Assembly: GCA_913057205.1 (NCBI GenBank)
Contig: CAJXNO010000008.1
Location: forward strand, 36,409-100,408
DNA from: an uncultured Flavobacteriales bacterium
GTDB lineage: Bacteria > Bacteroidota > Bacteroidia > Flavobacteriales_G > Salibacteraceae
DNA: 64,000 nucleotides
Direction of reading: 5' to 3'
Below the pieces are notes generated by a model. That model had not been told where the DNA came from, searched no databases, and worked only from the letters and a program-made list of their open reading frames with translations. Positions 43,029-51,413 of the stretch are shown here, piece by piece. Position numbers and translations under genes: made by a program. Each line of letters opens with the position of its first letter. Within the stretch, counting starts at the first letter, position 1.

Positions 43029-44358
43029 ACGTTTGCGCTTTGAGGCGCAATTGACAGATCATTTTGGTCTTGAGGTAGCGCAGCGTGTCATAGGCGCCAT
43101 CCAAGAAGAACCATCGGTATCACTTCGTTTGAATCCGATGAAGCCTGCAAGAATACCCGATGGGTCAAGTCAGGTACCTTGGCATCCACACGGCTATATT
43201 CTTCCGGAGCGTCCGGTCTTTGCTTTAGATCCGATGTTTCATGCAGGTGCTTACTACGTGCAAGACTCGTCATCGATGATCCTTAGCCAGATCATCAAGA
43301 CCCTCGAGCTTCCAGCGCATCCGCTATGCCTTGATGCCTGTGCCGCACCCGGAGGAAAATCAACCATTATCCTAGATACATTGCAAGGTCAAGGCTTTCT
43401 GCTTGCAAACGAGATCGACCCGAAGCGGCAGCGCATCTTGCAAGAGAACCTTATGAAATGGGGGCATGCAAACTATGCTACTACCTCGGTTTCCATAGAT
43501 CGTTTTCACGATACCGCTCGGTTCGACCTTATCTTAGTGGATGCTCCTTGTTCAGGAGAAGGCATGTTTCGTAAAGACGCCTTTGCTCAGAAGCAATGGA
43601 ATGAGAAGTTGGTTGCCCAATGCGCATACACGCAACGGAGCATCCTCGATGATGCTACACCCCTGCTCAACGAAGGCGGTTGGCTTATCTATGCCACCTG
43701 CACGATGAATCCCCAAGAAAACGAAGTCCAAATCATCCGATTGCTTGATTCCGGCGACTATGAACTCGCTACACCGTCACTGCCTTTTAAAGAGCATGTA
43801 GTCACAATCGACCACCAAGGTCGGTCTTTAGGCCACTACCTGCTCCCGGGCATCAGTACAGGAGAAGGCCTGTTCATCGCTGTGCTGAGAAAGGTCAGCA
43901 GCACCCCTTCCCTTCGCATAAAAAAGCGCAAGAAACAGAGCTCGAATGGGTCAGCAAATACCGTTTCACTTGAAGAACTGGAGGCATTCGGCATCCGCAC
44001 AGCCGTTGATGATGTGGGGGTTGCATTCGGGGATGCCGTGCATCTGGTTTGCCAATTTGAACTGATTCGTGGATTATCCACCCCACTCCGCATGATTGGT
44101 CAACCAGCATTCACAAAAAAGGGCAAAAACCTGATTCCTGAACATGGCCTAGCGATGCTTGAACTGGCGCCCGCAACGATTGCTTTGAATCACGAAGAAG
44201 CAATTGCGTATTTCCGTAAAGAAGTACTTTCTTTGAACGCCGAAATCAAGCATGGCTGGCACGTGGTATCTTTCGAAGGAAGACACCTCGGTTGGATCAA
44301 GGCTATGCAAGGACGAACAAATAACTATTACCCCGGTTGGTTACGACTAAGAATGTAA
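43015..44358 (+). CDS. RsmF-like rRNA cytosine-C5 methyltransferase (RsmB/NOP family)
   Basis: A 447-residue SAM-dependent RNA m5C methyltransferase. The start at 43015 (MEGAERLRFEAQL) overlaps aat by 14 bases; the open frame runs farther upstream inside aat without homology. Motif I is DACAAPGGKST; the two cysteines are in DAPCSGEGMF (motif IV) and YATCTMNPQENE (catalytic, motif VI). The C-terminal part (~residues 300-447) is the RsmF-type PUA-like domain ending NNYYPGWLRL. In E. coli RsmF makes m5C1407 of 16S rRNA; that site is likely but not certain here. Confidence 0.9.
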   Translation: MEGAERLRFEAQLTDHFGLEVAQRVIGAIQEEPSVSLRLNPMKPARIPDGSSQVPWHPHGYILPERPVFALDPMFHAGAYYVQDSSSMILSQIIKTLELPAHPLCLDACAAPGGKSTIILDTLQGQGFLLANEIDPKRQRILQENLMKWGHANYATTSVSIDRFHDTARFDLILVDAPCSGEGMFRKDAFAQKQWNEKLVAQCAYTQRSILDDATPLLNEGGWLIYATCTMNPQENEVQIIRLLDSGDYELATPSLPFKEHVVTIDHQGRSLGHYLLPGISTGEGLFIAVLRKVSSTPSLRIKKRKKQSSNGSANTVSLEELEAFGIRTAVDDVGVAFGDAVHLVCQFELIRGLSTPLRMIGQPAFTKKGKNLIPEHGLAMLELAPATIALNHEEAIAYFRKEVLSLNAEIKHGWHVVSFEGRHLGWIKAMQGRTNNYYPGWLRLRM

Positions 44359-44362
44359 GATT

Positions 44363-44635
44363 ATGGCAGAGGTTACGCTAGTGTTGGATGGCAAGGAACA
44401 CACCATCGAAGTAGGAAGTGAAACGATTCTAGAAGCGGCTTTGAAGGCTGGCGTAGACGCTCCCTTCTCGTGCAGAAGTGCGATTTGCTCAACGTGCATG
44501 GCACAGTTGATCGAAGGAGAAGTGAAGATGGACATGAACCATGTGCTCACCGATGAAGAACTTGACGAAGGTTTCATCGTTACCTGTCAAAGCCATCCAA
44601 CCACGGATAAAGTCAAGATCTCCTACGATTATTGA
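44363..44635 (+). CDS. [2Fe-2S] ferredoxin
   Basis: A 90-residue plant-type ferredoxin with cluster ligands in CRSAICSTC (C-x4-C-x2-C) and the fourth Cys in IVTCQSHP. It carries electrons in the cytoplasm; the sequence style resembles the ferredoxin domain of PaaE/HCP reductases, but here it stands alone. It follows the rRNA methyltransferase by four bases, so it is likely transcribed with aat and rsmF-like genes. Partner reductase not in the window. Confidence 0.93.
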   Translation: MAEVTLVLDGKEHTIEVGSETILEAALKAGVDAPFSCRSAICSTCMAQLIEGEVKMDMNHVLTDEELDEGFIVTCQSHPTTDKVKISYDY

Positions 44636-45459
44636 GTTTGTAACGGGTGTTTAAGACCCTCGTAAGCTTTCAATTCTGACCGGATCTGTCCGACACGAAT
44701 CTCCGACTCGATGTAGATGGGGATGCGGTTTTCATCCTTTGAAACGTAGACACGCATCCCTTCGCCTTCTTTGAAGATGCTCCCTTTCACCAATAAAGGT
44801 GAAAAGACATAGCATTCTATATCACCGAGTTCATCATGTTCATAGGTCTTCGTGCCTAAGTATCGGATGTACAGGTCAAAAATCTCACGATCGATCACCA
44901 TACGAATCGGGATCTTATCCCCTATCCGGTACTTGTTAAATTGGATGCCACGGGAGTGATAAACCAAGCTCAGCACGTCAAATGCTTGAGGCTTGATCGC
45001 TATGGTATCCAACTGTATTGGATCCTCCTTTACTTTCAACACGCTGTAGATAAGGCTGTCGCCATAGTCGTAGATGTTTTCCTCCCGATAATAGAATCCT
45101 CCTTCACTCACGTCTCGGATGAAATGGTAGGGCAGAAGGTCTGACGTTCGCGCATACGACTCATAGGTATCGCGCACCTTGTAGAACCAATCATAACGCG
45201 GATAGGTCTTACCGAAGCCTTTAAAATGATAGCAAGGTATGCCGTTAAAATCGCCATTGGAGACACTGAACGTAACATCTCCTGCCCCAACCCATACTCC
45301 CATGAAATAGTAATAGATGGAATAGGTCAATGCCTCTCCGGCTTGAAAACGTTTTGACGATGTTGATTGTGCCTGAGCGGTGAAAAAAATCACCCCAAGC
45401 ACAACCACAAACAGTGTATTGATCGCACGCAAACGCATCATGAAGAGATAGTACTTCAT
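44629..45459 (-). CDS. DUF3108 domain-containing exported protein
   Basis: A 276-residue protein; the start at 45459 (MKYYLFMMRL) gives a signal peptide ending TAQAQ. The rest matches DUF3108: FQAGEALTYSIYYYFMGVWVGAGDVTFSV near the N-terminus and VYVSKDENRIPIYIESEIRVGQIRSELKAYEG near the C-terminus. The fold is lipocalin/beta-barrel-like and periplasmic; function is not established. Its stop overlaps the convergent ferredoxin gene by seven bases. A terminator separates it from the upstream DUF1573 gene. Confidence 0.88.
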   Translation of the reverse strand: MKYYLFMMRLRAINTLFVVVLGVIFFTAQAQSTSSKRFQAGEALTYSIYYYFMGVWVGAGDVTFSVSNGDFNGIPCYHFKGFGKTYPRYDWFYKVRDTYESYARTSDLLPYHFIRDVSEGGFYYREENIYDYGDSLIYSVLKVKEDPIQLDTIAIKPQAFDVLSLVYHSRGIQFNKYRIGDKIPIRMVIDREIFDLYIRYLGTKTYEHDELGDIECYVFSPLLVKGSIFKEGEGMRVYVSKDENRIPIYIESEIRVGQIRSELKAYEGLKHPLQTQ

Positions 45460-45476
45460 TCTAAGCAACTGGACAT

Positions 45477-45501
45477 AAAAAAACCCCGATCGCTCGGGGT
45501 T
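45477..45501 (-). terminator. Intrinsic terminator after the DUF1573 gene
   Basis: AACCCCGA and TCGGGGTT pair perfectly (8 bp) around TCGC, and on the minus strand a T run follows. It lies six bases after the DUF1573 stop. Confidence 0.88.
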
Positions 45502-45507
45502 GTTGCC

Positions 45508-46068
45508 TTAGTTTGCTGCTTCGGCGACTTCTTCTACCATCGCATTGATCTTCAGGACCGTTTGCTCTGGGTTGGTGTTCGCTTGAATGGTTACCGTCTT
45601 TGATTGGTTACCCTTCTGCTTGCCTGGTTTATAAACCACTTCAATCTCACCGCTTTCACCGGGCGCTACTGGCTCCTTAGGATACTTAGGAACAGTGCAA
45701 CCACAAGATCCGCGAGCATTCTGAATGATCAATGGATTGTCGCCCGTATTGGTGAACTTGAACACTTTCTTATTCTCCGAATCTTGGCTGATGTTACCGA
45801 AATCATGTTCCATCTCCGTAAAAGCGATGCTAGTTGGAGGGTTCAACGAACGCTTCGGTTCTTGCGGTTGGTTATTGGTGAGTTCTAACGGAGACTGACT
45901 GCTTGGGTTGTTCGGATCAACAGCAGACTCCACCAGTGCCGTTTGCGTGGCTGGGGTTTCGATCACCCGTCCTCCGTCATTGCTTCCACCTGTGAAAATC
46001 ATGATCGTATTGATCACGGTCAGAGCAGCTACTCCGATCAAAAGATAATTGCGTACTTGTTCATTCAT
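45508..46068 (-). CDS. DUF1573 domain-containing protein
   Basis: A 186-residue protein with an N-terminal transmembrane or signal segment (residues 6-25), a Pro/Asn/Gln-rich linker (to ~75) and a DUF1573 domain: ITFTEMEHDFG-like opening (SIAFTEMEHDFGNI), KFTNTGDNPLIIQNARGSCGCTVPKYP and PGESGEIEVVYKPG. The domain has an immunoglobulin-like ASH/MSP fold and is periplasmic; the SCGC cysteines are conserved. Function unknown. The broken gene at 36879 carries the same domain without SCGC. Confidence 0.9.
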   Translation of the reverse strand: MNEQVRNYLLIGVAALTVINTIMIFTGGSNDGGRVIETPATQTALVESAVDPNNPSSQSPLELTNNQPQEPKRSLNPPTSIAFTEMEHDFGNISQDSENKKVFKFTNTGDNPLIIQNARGSCGCTVPKYPKEPVAPGESGEIEVVYKPGKQKGNQSKTVTIQANTNPEQTVLKINAMVEEVAEAAN

Positions 46069-46106
46069 GGTTCAATCGATTTTGTGCGAATTTATAGCGT
46101 GTAGTT

Positions 46107-47702
46107 TTATTTTAATCCCAATTCCTTCACGGTACCTCTTGCGATCTGTTCCTTGGCGGCATTCACATCTGCATCATAGTATGCCAATGCCTGATGGTAA
46201 GCGCTATAACCATGCAAGAAACGGGTGAGGTAACACTTGATGGTGCGCTCCAACATATCATTATACGTTGTGATGAAATCTTCTTCCAAGCTCAAGCCGC
46301 GTCGTTCTACATACTGCTCAAAAGCCCGATGTTGGTCTTGAAAGGAGAAGCCATCTAGGAATTGCTCGATGCTCGGATAATCTGCCAGAAGCTTTTCCTT
46401 CTCCTTGCCGTACACTTGAAATGCGAAGCCTTTGATCAGCGCTCGAGACTTGAGGTCATACAGGTGATCATCGCTCAAACTGGTATCAAGTGGAATAAAG
46501 ACATCCGGTGTAATGCCTCCGCCTCCAAACACCTTGCGCTTCTTTGGAGTATAATAAACCAGGCTATCGATCACGTGGATCGAATCTTCAGAAAACAGCT
46601 CACCATTCGCTGCCCGCATGCGCAACTCTTGTCGGTAAGCATCCACACCTTCATCGTATGAACGCTGAATGCTTCGACCAGTAGGCGTATAATACCGCGA
46701 AATGGTCATACGCATAGCTGAACCGTCTGAGAACTCGATGGTACGCTGCACCAAACCTTTGCCGTAGGAACGTCTACCGATTACCAGTCCTCGATCCCAA
46801 TCTTGAATCGCACCAGCCAAGATCTCGCTTGCACTGGCTGAATTGGCATCTACAAGTACATACAACTCACCATCTGTGTAACGACCTCCGGAAGTCGCAA
46901 AGAGCTCTCGTCTGTTTTGGTGCTCGCCCTCGGTGTAGACGATCAGGCGTCGATCTTCCAAGAATTCATCAGCCACCTTGATCGCAACGTTCAGGTAACC
47001 ACCGCCGTTTCCGCGAAGGTCAAGAATGAGGTGTTTCAGCCTGTTATCGTTCAATTCATCCAAGGCTGTTCTAAACTCTTTCAGTGTGTTCGAGCTGAAG
47101 CGCTCCATTTTGATGTACCCTGTTCGGTTATCCACCATGAAATAAGCGGGTACGGAATTGATCTCGATGTCTTGTTTTCTTAGCCGAAGCGCAAGCTGTT
47201 CGGTTTCTGGATACTGACGCTGAACCAGCATATCAATGGCCTCCGCTTCATCTTCTTTGAGTGATTGAGATATCTCACTGCTGCGCAAGGATCGACCGGC
47301 AATCGTATCCTCATTCACTGCGATTACCTGATCACCAGGCCGCATTCCTGCCAATTCAGCCGCTCCACCCGGGGTTACATCCAAAATGGTCATGGTGTCA
47401 TCCACCATGATAAAACGTATGCCGATTCCTTTGAACTTACCCTGAAGTGGCTCATTGGAACGAGCGTAAGCCTCCGGATCTAGATAAACCGAGTGCGGGT
47501 CGAGTTCCTCTAGCATGCGCTTAATGCCCACCTCAACGAGTGCGTTGGTAGCAACGGGATCAACATAATCGCCATCCAAGCTGCGCAGAAATTTTTCCAA
47601 CTTCTCTACATCTTCGGCCACATTGTTTTGCGCTTGAATAGGCGATGCAACGAGCATCGCTAGCCAAAAGAAGAAGGAGGATGTTATACGCAAATGGATC
47701 AT
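46107..47702 (-). CDS. S41 family C-terminal processing peptidase (CtpA-like)
   Basis: A 531-residue periplasmic protease with a signal peptide (ends IQAQ). Domain order: N-terminal helical part, PDZ domain (residues ~85-165, GIGIRFIMVDDT to RPGDQVIAVN), and the S41 core with the Ser-Lys dyad Ser290 (NSASASEILAGAIQDWDRG) and Lys315 (RRSYGKGLVQ). The C-terminal ~150 residues are a helical extension common in Bacteroidota members. It probably degrades or trims periplasmic proteins from their C-termini. It is upstream of the DUF1573 gene on the same strand with 38 bases between. Confidence 0.93.
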   Translation of the reverse strand: MIHLRITSSFFFWLAMLVASPIQAQNNVAEDVEKLEKFLRSLDGDYVDPVATNALVEVGIKRMLEELDPHSVYLDPEAYARSNEPLQGKFKGIGIRFIMVDDTMTILDVTPGGAAELAGMRPGDQVIAVNEDTIAGRSLRSSEISQSLKEDEAEAIDMLVQRQYPETEQLALRLRKQDIEINSVPAYFMVDNRTGYIKMERFSSNTLKEFRTALDELNDNRLKHLILDLRGNGGGYLNVAIKVADEFLEDRRLIVYTEGEHQNRRELFATSGGRYTDGELYVLVDANSASASEILAGAIQDWDRGLVIGRRSYGKGLVQRTIEFSDGSAMRMTISRYYTPTGRSIQRSYDEGVDAYRQELRMRAANGELFSEDSIHVIDSLVYYTPKKRKVFGGGGITPDVFIPLDTSLSDDHLYDLKSRALIKGFAFQVYGKEKEKLLADYPSIEQFLDGFSFQDQHRAFEQYVERRGLSLEEDFITTYNDMLERTIKCYLTRFLHGYSAYHQALAYYDADVNAAKEQIARGTVKELGLK

Positions 47703-47788
47703 GATGGACGAAATTACCCAAAATGTGATGTTGGTAAGCCGCGTTAAGGCTTCCCTAACAAATCAGGATCTCATAGGGTCACGCTGAC

Positions 47789-48787
47789 CTAATCCAAATA
47801 GTTCACCTCAAAGCGCACCGGAAGGTGATCGCTATATCCACCGTAAAAGGCATTGGATCCATAGAATCTACTTGGGAACAGATTTCCACTGTCCTCATTC
47901 TTGTACATCATCCATTCATAGGAAACGGTGCGTCCAGCATCGCTTTCCACACTCCAGCCACGCTGTGCATTCATCAGATCACGTGATACCAACAGATGAT
48001 CCAACACCCCCCAATCACCGCGGTATGCGTGGGTACCCTCTCCCATGGTTTGTATGTGTTCAACTAAGTTGTCTAAACAGGCACCTGTATCGCAGTCTAC
48101 CAAAGCCTGTACACTTTCATCCTGCGGATGATCATTGAGGTCGCCCATGACGATGACGTGTGCATCCGGATCAGCCTTCCGATGCGATTCTATCAGGTCA
48201 ATCTGCGTGGCAGAAGCACGCATCCGCTTTGGCGCGCTCAGTTCCTTTCCACCGTATCGTGAAGGCCAATGATTAACATACACAAAGAAGCTGGTCTCCG
48301 TTTCCTTGTGCATCACTTTTCCCCAAAGAATACCTCGTGTTGGACGTTCTTCAGCACCCAATTCAATCGGTTCCAAACCACTATCAAGCAATTCGAATCG
48401 ACTCCGATCGATCAATAAGGCATTGTCGATTCCGCGCATGTCGGGTGATTCAAAATGAAGCACTTGGTATTTGTCTCCACAATCCAACGCGTCTTTCATG
48501 TCCCTCACAACTGCTGCGTTCTCCACCTCGCACAAGCCGATCAAACCGGAACATCCCTTTTCATCTGAAGCATTGATCACTTTACTGAGGTGATCGATTT
48601 TCATCCAGTACCGTTCACCCGTATGCTCGTTCTTACCGTAGGGCGTGAACTCCTCATCATAGGTGCCCGACTGATCAATGGTATCAAAGAGGTTTTCCGT
48701 ATTGTAAAAAAGCACGCTGAATTGCTGAGCGCTACTGTGTTGTGTGGTTAAACAGAACAGGGTTGCAAAGACAAATATGTATCTCAT
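47789..48787 (-). CDS. Exported endonuclease/exonuclease/phosphatase family protein
   Basis: A 332-residue EEP-superfamily hydrolase; start at 48787 (MRYIFVFATL) gives a signal peptide ending SSAQ. Catalytic motifs: FYNTENLFDT (metal-binding Asn/Glu), GLCEVENAAVV (Glu), NHWPSRYGG (His, Asn), VIMGDLNDHP (Asp, Asn), and YSDHLPVRFEV (terminal Asp-His). Secreted or periplasmic members in Bacteroidota may release phosphate from nucleic acid. A terminator separates it from the cysteine-repeat gene upstream. Confidence 0.9.
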   Translation of the reverse strand: MRYIFVFATLFCLTTQHSSAQQFSVLFYNTENLFDTIDQSGTYDEEFTPYGKNEHTGERYWMKIDHLSKVINASDEKGCSGLIGLCEVENAAVVRDMKDALDCGDKYQVLHFESPDMRGIDNALLIDRSRFELLDSGLEPIELGAEERPTRGILWGKVMHKETETSFFVYVNHWPSRYGGKELSAPKRMRASATQIDLIESHRKADPDAHVIVMGDLNDHPQDESVQALVDCDTGACLDNLVEHIQTMGEGTHAYRGDWGVLDHLLVSRDLMNAQRGWSVESDAGRTVSYEWMMYKNEDSGNLFPSRFYGSNAFYGGYSDHLPVRFEVNYLD

Positions 48788-48798
48788 TTTTAGGCAAT

Positions 48799-48827
48799 AA
48801 AAAAGGTGAATGCTGGACACTCACCTT
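48799..48827 (-). terminator. Intrinsic terminator after the cysteine-repeat gene
   Basis: AAGGTGA and TCACCTT pair (7 bp) around an 11-base loop; on the minus strand a T-rich run follows. It lies 29 bases after the stop at 48856 and ends 12 bases upstream of the EEP gene start. Confidence 0.75.
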
Positions 48828-48855
48828 ACAAAGTTATTGATTGGTAGGTCAAGGA

Positions 48856-49149
48856 TTAATCCGCCGATTGGTTCTTGATTCCTTCCTTGTTCTGCTTTCT
48901 ATTGCGTTGTTGCGTTTGATTTGCATCACCCTTCTTTCCATGACATGATGCTTCTGCACCTTTTGCGCAACAAGACTTCTCTGCACTAGATGCACAGCAA
49001 GCTTTTCCTTTTGCTGCAGATGTATTGGTAGTAGTAACGCTCACCCCTTCATTGGTCGACTTGGTTTCCGTAGAAGTTGCAGTAGCTGTTTGTGCGAATG
49101 CACCTACACCTAGGCAGATGAATGCAGCAGTGATTAGAAGACGTTTCAT
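48856..49149 (-). CDS. Small exported protein with three nine-residue cysteine repeats
   Basis: A 97-residue protein with a signal peptide ending GAFAQ. The middle part is Ser/Thr-rich (residues 21-46). Residues 50-76 contain three tandem nine-residue units: ACCASSAEK, SCCAKGAEA and SCHGKKGDA, so Cys51/52, Cys60/61 and Cys69-His70 recur at nine-residue spacing. The tail is Gln/Asn/Lys-rich. The Cys-Cys and Cys-His pairs suggest metal (copper or zinc) binding in the periplasm; this is inference. Twelve bases downstream of the SPOR/barrel protein gene. No family recognised. Confidence 0.7.
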   Translation of the reverse strand: MKRLLITAAFICLGVGAFAQTATATSTETKSTNEGVSVTTTNTSAAKGKACCASSAEKSCCAKGAEASCHGKKGDANQTQQRNRKQNKEGIKNQSAD

Positions 49150-49161
49150 TTGTTTCTCTTG

Positions 49162-51333
49162 TTATTTTAGTAATTGAATACCCTCTTGGGCTGTGATGAT
49201 TTTTCCGTCGTATTCGGCTGCAATAAATGCATCCGGGAAGCCTTGTGAAGAGAGTCGCTCCTTCAATTGCTTGGCTTCATCATAGGTATTGAACTCGCCG
49301 GTGAAGTAGCGGGTAGTTCCATCGCCACCTTCACGTTGATCGATGCGGCCAAGGTCCATCATGGCATCAAGCACATCTGTAGGAATATTTCCCTTAAACG
49401 CGCCCAGTTGCACCTTGAACTTGACCTTTCCGAAATTAACCGAACTGCTCGAAGACATTGGAACTACGTTTTCTGATAACGTAGCACCGGTTTCCACCAG
49501 CTTGGTGCGCTTACCTTCTTTGAAAGGAACTACATATGCACCTGAGAAGCCTCTAGAAAGCAGGTCGATCTTTCGAGCAGCGGCCTGTTCGTAGCTTGTG
49601 AATGCCCCGGCATAATACCTCGTAAGTCCATCTTCTGTGGTAACTACCAACAGATCATTCACATCGTTGTATACATCCTCAGAAAGCTTATTGGCAAAAG
49701 CTCCGATTTGGATACGGTAGACGGTGTTGTTTCCGAATTGCTCGTCTGGAGCTCTGGTTACACTTCGCTCATCGATCGGACGATTCACTGTGTATGCGCT
49801 TTCATCCAAGATCAGCTTCTTAGGAGGAGGTAATGTCTTATTCTTCTGTACGGCTTCTTCAACGCTCATACCACTCACTTCTCTCGATACCATGTCCTGC
49901 TCGATGTTGCTAACGCGAGAAGTTCCACCTGACGCATCTTTCTCAACCAGGTCTTGGGTAACGATGCCTGCACTCTCGAGATCGATCCTACGCTGTACAG
50001 CGTCAGGTAAGTTTTCAAAGCTACCTACCTCAATGATGGTTCTGCCATCTTCTGTAACGCGTGTGGTCACATCAGGCATACTCAATAGCGCATTCGCTAG
50101 GCTGTCATTGATGCCTTCTTCAAACTCGCCTATCTTGACCGAGTACTTGTTCTTGAAGCGGATTGTTTTCCGCTGTCCGGTCTCCATCGAGTACGACTCA
50201 TTGGTATACTGAGAATACTTCCCAGACTCATCTAGGAACTCTAGGTACATCTGCTCGATCATCTGATCGGTCAAGGCTACACCGTTGGTATCGACTACCG
50301 TACCTTCTGGAGTATTCAATTCATTGTCTCTGTAGTCTGCAACTCCATCATTGTCGTTATCCAATGGACATCCACGTACGTCTACTTGAACACCTATTGG
50401 AGTGGCCGGACAATCGTCACTCATATCCGGAATGCTGTCGAGGTCGGCATCGCCAAAGTCAGCACCTGAAAAATCAGGAATCGGTTCATGGGGAACCGGC
50501 GTTAGGTCATAGGATAAACGCAGAAAAGTGTGCAAGAACTTATCCGTTCGGTCATTTCCTTGGCGTACCCCTCTTGATTGAGCGGTGATACCATCGATAT
50601 AATCGGTGAAGGTCCAGTGGTACTCCATTCCCATCTGATAACTCATCTTACTATTGAGCTTCAAATTGAAACCTACACCTACTGGAACAGCAAAAGAGCG
50701 TTCTGAATAGTTCCCAAATCCGTCTGCATTGAGCTGTCGGATGTCGGTTTCATAGACGTAATCTCTGGTAACTTCCACCGCAGACTCCAAGAAGATGTCC
50801 ATTTCTGGCTCATCCCGAATGGTACCATCAGACCAATAGTTGTAGGTATTTCCGTATTGATCGATCAAGTCTGTCTTTGACAAAAACTCAAAGGCCTGGA
50901 AACCTACCGACACCCAAGGTTCGATGATTCTATCTGGAGCAAGCAGATGATCAAAGTTGTAGGAAACATTCAATCCGCCAACTGTGATCTGGCTTTCGAA
51001 GTTCAGATTTCTTGCTAGGGTCCGCTCATCCGCTCCAAGTTGACCATAGAGCATGTAGAAATTCACGTTCAAAAAGGACGTCACCGGCTGAGAAACCATG
51101 ATATGCATGGCCAGCTTGTTCTGAAAAGGATTAAAATAGCTCCTGCTTGCAACAAGATCTCCTTGATAATTGAGCATTCCACCGCCCAAACTGATGCTTG
51201 GACGGATGTTCCACTCCTTGTCCGCGGTGTCGCTAACCGACGCACTATCTGCAGATTGCGCCACTGAACACACAGGCAACAGCAGCACAAAAAGCGCACT
51301 CAAAAGGACCTTGAAAGGAGATGGAAAGGTCAT
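49162..51333 (-). CDS. Outer-membrane-type barrel protein with thrombospondin-3 repeats and SPOR-like domains
   Basis: About 723 residues; ATG at 51333 (MTFPSPFKVL) begins the signal peptide ending CSVAQ, and an ATG at 51339 is an alternative. Domain order: a beta-barrel-like region (~35-270, SISLGGGMLNYQGDL, MGMEYHWTFTDY), Asp-rich calcium-binding TSP3 repeats (~285-330, DADLDSIPDMSDDC and DNDNDGVADYRDNE), then a linker region and SPOR-like domains in the C-terminal half (KYSVKIGEFEEG, VYRIQIGAFANK, KFKVQLGAFKGN), each followed by a G-x-F-x-(S/T)-Y-x-x-A segment. No OmpA Lys/Arg-Asp peptidoglycan motif was seen. Probably links the outer membrane to peptidoglycan. Upstream neighbour 51414 has a similar last domain. 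Confidence 0.85.
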   Translation of the reverse strand: MTFPSPFKVLLSALFVLLLPVCSVAQSADSASVSDTADKEWNIRPSISLGGGMLNYQGDLVASRSYFNPFQNKLAMHIMVSQPVTSFLNVNFYMLYGQLGADERTLARNLNFESQITVGGLNVSYNFDHLLAPDRIIEPWVSVGFQAFEFLSKTDLIDQYGNTYNYWSDGTIRDEPEMDIFLESAVEVTRDYVYETDIRQLNADGFGNYSERSFAVPVGVGFNLKLNSKMSYQMGMEYHWTFTDYIDGITAQSRGVRQGNDRTDKFLHTFLRLSYDLTPVPHEPIPDFSGADFGDADLDSIPDMSDDCPATPIGVQVDVRGCPLDNDNDGVADYRDNELNTPEGTVVDTNGVALTDQMIEQMYLEFLDESGKYSQYTNESYSMETGQRKTIRFKNKYSVKIGEFEEGINDSLANALLSMPDVTTRVTEDGRTIIEVGSFENLPDAVQRRIDLESAGIVTQDLVEKDASGGTSRVSNIEQDMVSREVSGMSVEEAVQKNKTLPPPKKLILDESAYTVNRPIDERSVTRAPDEQFGNNTVYRIQIGAFANKLSEDVYNDVNDLLVVTTEDGLTRYYAGAFTSYEQAAARKIDLLSRGFSGAYVVPFKEGKRTKLVETGATLSENVVPMSSSSSVNFGKVKFKVQLGAFKGNIPTDVLDAMMDLGRIDQREGGDGTTRYFTGEFNTYDEAKQLKERLSSQGFPDAFIAAEYDGKIITAQEGIQLLK

Positions 51334-51413
51334 GCTCATAAGCAAGCGAATAGGTTAGTAACAACTTGCTAAAGTAGTGAAAGGTGAAATAGCAGGCAAT
51401 TTTATTCCAACTC

